64,000 nt of DNA. Source: Casuarina equisetifolia. Lineage: Eukaryota; Streptophyta; Magnoliopsida; Fagales; Casuarinaceae. Below the pieces are notes generated by a model, which had not been told where the DNA came from, did not search any database, and saw only the letters and a list, made by a program, of their open reading frames with translations. Every line of letters starts with the position of its first letter. Position 1 is the stretch's first letter. Location: assembly GCA_028551475.1 (NCBI GenBank), contig CM052355.1:32763580-32827579 (forward strand). Direction: 5' to 3'. Shown here one piece after another: positions 59,034-64,000 of the stretch. Both the position numbers and the translations under genes were made by a program.

Positions 59034-61936
59034 TAGCTAAAAAGTTGATAGTTGTAGGCTGCACAATAACAAGACCAATCAAAATGGTAGTAATCTTTTT
59101 ATTGGAAATCATATAAGTCTCATATTATTTTTGTTATAATCTAATGTGCTTCATATATGTGGGGATATATATATATATTTTTTTTCCTTAAAATCAATTT
59201 AAAAAGTGACGGAACATCTTTCTAACATAATATGACATCTTATCACTAATCACAATTTTGTGGTTATCAAACACTCAAGATAAAAAGGAATATTAGAAAT
59301 GACAAGTCTTACATATTCTTCTTATATTTTAGAGTGCCATCTAATTGAGTAGGAAGATAAGATAATACCAAGCCAATTTTCCATATCCCCACCTACCGTT
59401 TTCCTTTGTTTAATAAGGCTGTACCATAGAATATATGAATTTTGTCGTAATGCTGATTATTTAAAATTCGTACTTTGAACAAAGACTCCTTCTCATGAGC
59501 ACAGGGGACGTGTTATTGATGTTGACTGCATAATTCCAAGAGATTTCGTAAACGACTGCATATCATGGAACAGTTGGTCATATCGACTGCCACCTTTTTC
59601 TTCTTCTTCTTCTTCTTGTGTTGTTTTTTTTTTTTTTTTTTAATTGGAATCCCATGTGTTAACGCTATACGTCTTGAAATATAGTCTTCTCATAAACCAA
59701 TCACAGAGTAGGTTAGGTTTTTTAGCTTAAATCTAATAAAAGTTTTCAACTGAAACAGTCTATTGTGTACATCAGTGGCCAATTAATGAATATCTGTCTA
59801 CGTTTATTGTTATTCAATGCATGGGTGGGTAGATTGAAGGTCGTCTTGAATGGGTCTAGCAAAAGGTCCTTGTCGAAGCCTCTTTATTGGGTGGTCTGGG
59901 TTGTTATCTCGAGTCTTATTGCTTTTGTCTTTCCTATAACTTTTTTGTCTAACAACTACTTGGTCAATATTTTTTTTTTAAACAAAAAGAAGATATTATT
60001 TTGATAAACTAATAAAATTTGAAGAGAAATGCAACATCCTCTTTCCCAAGAACATTGATATAACGAGTTTGTATCAAAACTATGTAGGATTATTTATGAA
60101 GAAAATCATTTTCTGAAAAGGATTATTTGATGTCTTAAGCTCCTCTTGATATTGGCAAACAACCATTTTTATAAAAAAAAAAAGAAACAAAAGGGTTTTC
60201 AAAAAACTAATCATAAATAAATAGAAACATCTTTTAATCATCTATATATTGGGATTAGATACTAAGCTTAAACACAAAATCTAGGAAAAGTTTGGATCAT
60301 TCAATTTTCTAACGTGGATTCTCCTTTCTTGGGGACCGACTTCTGAATATTAGAACCCACGTTTTGGGCTTCAAAAACATCAGTTATCATATTTTATCCA
60401 AGCCACTCATGATACCATCATTGCAGAGCTTCAAGGAGTGTTTCCACCTTAAATTGTGTAGATGGTGCCCGATGGAAACACTTTGTAATCAAGCTGAAAT
60501 CCATAACAAGTTAGTTTGATGCCTCTATTTTTTAGCCGTCTTCTCTTTGGGGAATGTTGGTTTATGAAAGCAAATTCCACTTGCCATGAAAAAAGAACTT
60601 TAAAGTTTTGATTAAAGTCTAATTACCATTTTAATACAAGAGAACAATATAATACCTGGAGAAAGCTGAACTCTTCTTGAGAAATGTCATACAAAAAGGA
60701 TAAAGCACCAAATGTATGAGGAGAAATTTAGAAAAGGGCTATAGCTGAGGGAATAATCTATATGTAATTGGTAATTAACCCTATTTGATATAATAAAATA
60801 ATTTATATTTGACCATTGAATATAGCATAGCAAATTAAGCAAAAGTTTTCACTCTAGAGGATATCTATTTATTATTATATTGAAGAAATGATCATGAATT
60901 TTTAATTTTTTTAATAAGGAAATAAGGTGGTATGATCATAAATGCCATGTATGAATATACATAACATTGAATCAACTAAGCTCTAGAATTAAAAACAATT
61001 GTGTATAAACTGGGTAATTCTTAATAGAATAAAATAGGAACAATACATAGTCCAAGAGAACAATCTTAATAACTTTTAAAATAATGAGTAATATCAAAAA
61101 ATAACTTAAAGTTACTTATCAGGAAATTATAAAAAGGTAGTTGATTAAGAATTATTTAAATTTTAATTGATAAAACTATTTGAATACTTTAACTATGGTT
61201 GTCTTTTCCTTAACCCTTAACCTATTTTTTATAGAGCTTCATTATCTTAGTTCTATTGGAATTCTATTTCTATTTTTTAGATTTTTTTGATATTTTTTTT
61301 TATCTTTTAGAAAACATATTTTGTTTAAAATGTTCTACAAACTTTATTATGTCTTAAACTTTTTAAAAAATTTATCCAATCTCTATTTTTTTAAAAAAAT
61401 TTTTATCTTGCCTTTTTTCTTTTTAAACTTCATTTCTTATATGTGGGATGGATGGTGACAGTCTTTACTTCTTGACCAAACTCCTATTCTAAATGTTTTA
61501 GAGGTTTTATCTTATTTTAAATGCTTTAGATGTTTTGTTTTATTTTATTTTAAACATTCTAAAAACTTTGTTTAACTTTTATCTTTTTGAGAATCTAATT
61601 TTTTTTTTTAAAAAAGATTTCATATCTTTAAAACCATCTTGAAATTGCTCCTCCTTGGATTATCTCCTCTCTAACATCTAGGAATTTTCGGTTCTTAAGT
61701 CCCGCCGGAAAGTTGTGTCATCGGAACTCCTTCCTTCTGTTAGATTGCCTCTGTCGCACCCCGTGGCTCTTGATTGGCCGCTCCCTACAAGAGGTAAAGC
61801 TTATCCCTCAGGAGTGGAACCCACAACGATTAAGAAACTTTATAAACAAAGAGAGAAAGCGCTGAAGATCAGACGCAGTGAGTAAAAGAAAAGAGGAGAC
61901 AGATTTCATTGCAGAGAGAGAGAGTGTGGGGGAGAG
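59034..61936. other. AT-rich intergenic region
   Basis: No gene is recognised. 59907-59960 matches 41785-41862 and is the far edge of the duplicated block. A GA-rich stretch just before 61937 (61910-61936) is part of the FAO leader. Confidence 0.5.
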
Positions 61937-64000
61937 ATGAAGGGGAGGAAGAGCAGTCACGCATTGTTGAGAGGAGGGAGGAGAGAAGGCAGTTACAGCC
62001 ATGGTTTATCTGCAGGTCAAATTCAGTCACTGGCTGCCATTTGTGAGGCTCTTATCCCTCCGCTGCCATTGGAGAGCATCGGCAGGGAAAACCCTGCCGA
62101 TCAGTCCCACCACTTCTTTTACAGAGCTTCTGGGTCTCTGCCTCCAATCCCTGAAGAGGTGAAGTGTTTGTGTACCATCTTTGTTTGTCCTCACTCCTTA
62201 TGTAATTCTGCACTAGAAACAGTGAAAAAATGGTAGTTTTTAAGTGATCTATATGAATAACATGTTTTCTCTACTGATCGAACCCAGGTAGCAGAGCTCC
62301 TTCAGAAAAGGTGTCTTCCACAGGCTTGGTTCCTAGTGAGGATAGTTCTCACGATGCTCTCATTCAGACTGGGGACACTTTTGCTTTGTGGGTTTCTCTG
62401 CTTTGACCGGACATGGCCTTTCATTCTCAAGTTCTCCGAGATGTCTTTGGAAAAAAGAGAAGAAATTCTCCAGAAGTGGTCAAGAGAAAGGCGTTTGGCA
62501 CCCTTGAGGATAATATTTGTTGCTATTAAAATCTTCTGCTTCTTTAGCTTCTTCTCAAGGGTAATGCTGTTCATCTACTATGATACGTCCCCCTTCTTCT
62601 CCACCTAAATTGTGGCATATTTTGGTTGGCTATTAAACCAGCATATGATGTCTTCGTGGTTCTGTTCTGTTCTTTTCTTTTCTTTTCTTTTCAGAAATGA
62701 TAGCTAACTGTTTCTGTTTTGAAGACTATTACCTGACAATCTGTTGTTGGGAACGCCTTTTTGTCTCTTTTAAGCTAGACAGTGTGTTTTGTTGACTGAA
62801 CTGTTTCCTTTTGGTGTTTGCTATATGTGCTCTTTTCTTTTTCTTCAGCATTATGGCTTCAAATTTAATACATAAACGAAATATTGCTTTACACAGTGAA
62901 ATTAGTATTAGGATTCTCTTTATAGTAAATCCATACCTAGATTCTTTTAATGTTTTGATGACTATTTTCTGAATAGTTTCTTGAAATGATTTGCAAGTGT
63001 TCTGAAGTTGCTTCCTTTTCTTTTCTATTCCTTTTCTACTTTTAGCAAGACATTATGTTATATTTACATAATTTGGTTTCTGGGTCTAGCCTGCTTTACT
63101 GATACCAAATTTGATGGTTGCTTCGATTGCGATTTCTTTTTTCCTATGGATTATGGCTTCAAAACTAGTAAAAGATTTAAGCATGATAACTCCATGGTTT
63201 GTTGTTATTATTAACAATGGTATTTTTTTAATGATTTAAAGTTTGTTTTCGTAGCATACAATTTAGCAAGATTCTTAAAAAAAAGAAGAAAAAACTTCTC
63301 TAAATAAGTTAATCCTTCATATTTCACTTAAATAATGATTAGGATTTTAAGATCTGTAATTTAGATTCTTTTTTATTATATCTAAAGATTCTAAACAATT
63401 TTTTTTTTAATGGAAAATTCTATGTCAATTTCAATCACTTTTTATTTTCATTTCCCTTTTTTGTTTTCAAACATTAAGTTTTGGGAGATTGACATGAAAC
63501 TTCACTCTTGCTTTAATTGATTAAGATGCATAACAATTTCTTTTTTTTTTTTTTGGGTATATGAGATTAGAGTCATAGTCATCTTTATATAATACAAATA
63601 TGATATTCATAGAAATTAGTAATTTCCTCTGTACTTATTTTTTCTTATGTTAAATTAAATTTATTATCTTTAGGTCTTAAATAATTCTTACATATATCTT
63701 GAGTTTCTTTTTCATCTAAATGTCCATCTTTTTATTTTTCTCTTAAGAGTTTCTGGCTAATTTTTCTTTTCCTTTTTTCTTACTTACTATAAATATTTCT
63801 CCTTTGATTTTTCCCATTAAGAACTTCTAGTTATTTTTTTTTTCTCTGCTTATTGTAGACTGATGACAATTCAGAAAATCCATCATGGGAAGCAATCAAG
63901 TACCAAGTGGACAACAGGGAAAATTTGACCAAACCCCACGAAGAGAGGCCTCTCCAAAAGGGAGTCGTAGAAACCATGTATGAAAATGACTCCACATTTG
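61937..64000 (+). CDS. Long-chain-alcohol oxidase FAO, 5' part (runs off the window)
   Basis: Exons 61937-62158, 62288-62560 and 63859 to the window end are joined by GT-AG introns of 129 and 1298 bp. The frame is open throughout and gives about 212 residues so far. The start [20 protein letters not shown] and [20 protein letters not shown], the hydrophobic stretch of exon 2 ([20 protein letters not shown], then FFVAIKIF-like residues) and [10 protein letters not shown] in exon 3 fit the N-terminal region of plant FAO1-FAO4. These membrane-bound flavoproteins of the GMC family oxidise long-chain fatty alcohols to aldehydes with O2, in the omega-oxidation and wax-turnover routes. The FAD-binding GxGxxG motif and the C-terminal catalytic region lie beyond the window. 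Which FAO member this is cannot be told. Confidence 0.9.
62561..63858 (+). other. Intron 2 of the FAO gene
   Basis: T-rich, GT (62561) to AG (63858). Nothing else is recognised inside. Confidence 0.8.

Noticed and set aside
59765-60004. 79-codon hydrophobic frame
   Set aside because: Its central part is duplicated non-coding flank (matches 41785-41862), so it is not a gene.

Overview
This is a nuclear window from a eudicot plant. The genes are split by GT-AG introns with AT-rich spacers. There is a nuclear photosystem I antenna gene (LHCA3), a plant-type mitochondrial DEAD-box helicase, Ty1/copia elements, and a TIR disease-resistance relic; TIR-type resistance genes are typical of dicots and absent from grasses. 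I cannot name the species from the sequence.

Layout. 1-1276 is the 3' end of a copia element whose LTR ends inside a TIR exon on the minus strand (1277-1643). 2765-4825 is a broken partial copy of the large gene further right, and 6601-6990 is a likely CC-NBS-LRR relic. 10501-19642 (minus) is one intact 22-exon gene for a 1203-residue conserved plant protein of unknown function; its exons join without a frame error, and one intron holds an old copia LTR. 21002-26529 is a complete, young copia element with 226-bp LTRs differing at one site, a 5-bp target duplication and a gag-pol frame with four in-frame stops. 27083-28257 (minus) is a relic of a FIP37/WTAP-like m6A-writer gene. 30828-32801 (+) encodes an endomembrane TM9 protein, convergent with LHCA3 (33526-34567, minus).

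35.2-59.9 kb is a local duplication block built on a mitochondrial DEAD-box helicase gene of the RH9/RH53 (PMH1/PMH2) type. It holds an intact copy (35592-39764, 602 residues), a decayed partial copy (about 42810-45170), and a third copy (47155-54994) that keeps every splice site. In the third copy the last exon has grown from 417 to 3837 nt by tandem expansion of a roughly 55-residue Gly/Ser/Phe-rich unit. That copy has also lost key helicase motif VI residues. Between copies lie a fragment of the LHCA3 5' end and four tandem copies of an AT-rich repeat of about 370 bp. A decayed U6 snRNA copy and a solo LTR are also present.

The window ends in the first three exons of a long-chain-alcohol oxidase (FAO) gene (61937-64000, +).

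The genes do not form a pathway. The most unusual object is the expanded low-complexity tail on the diverged helicase paralogue at 47-56 kb.
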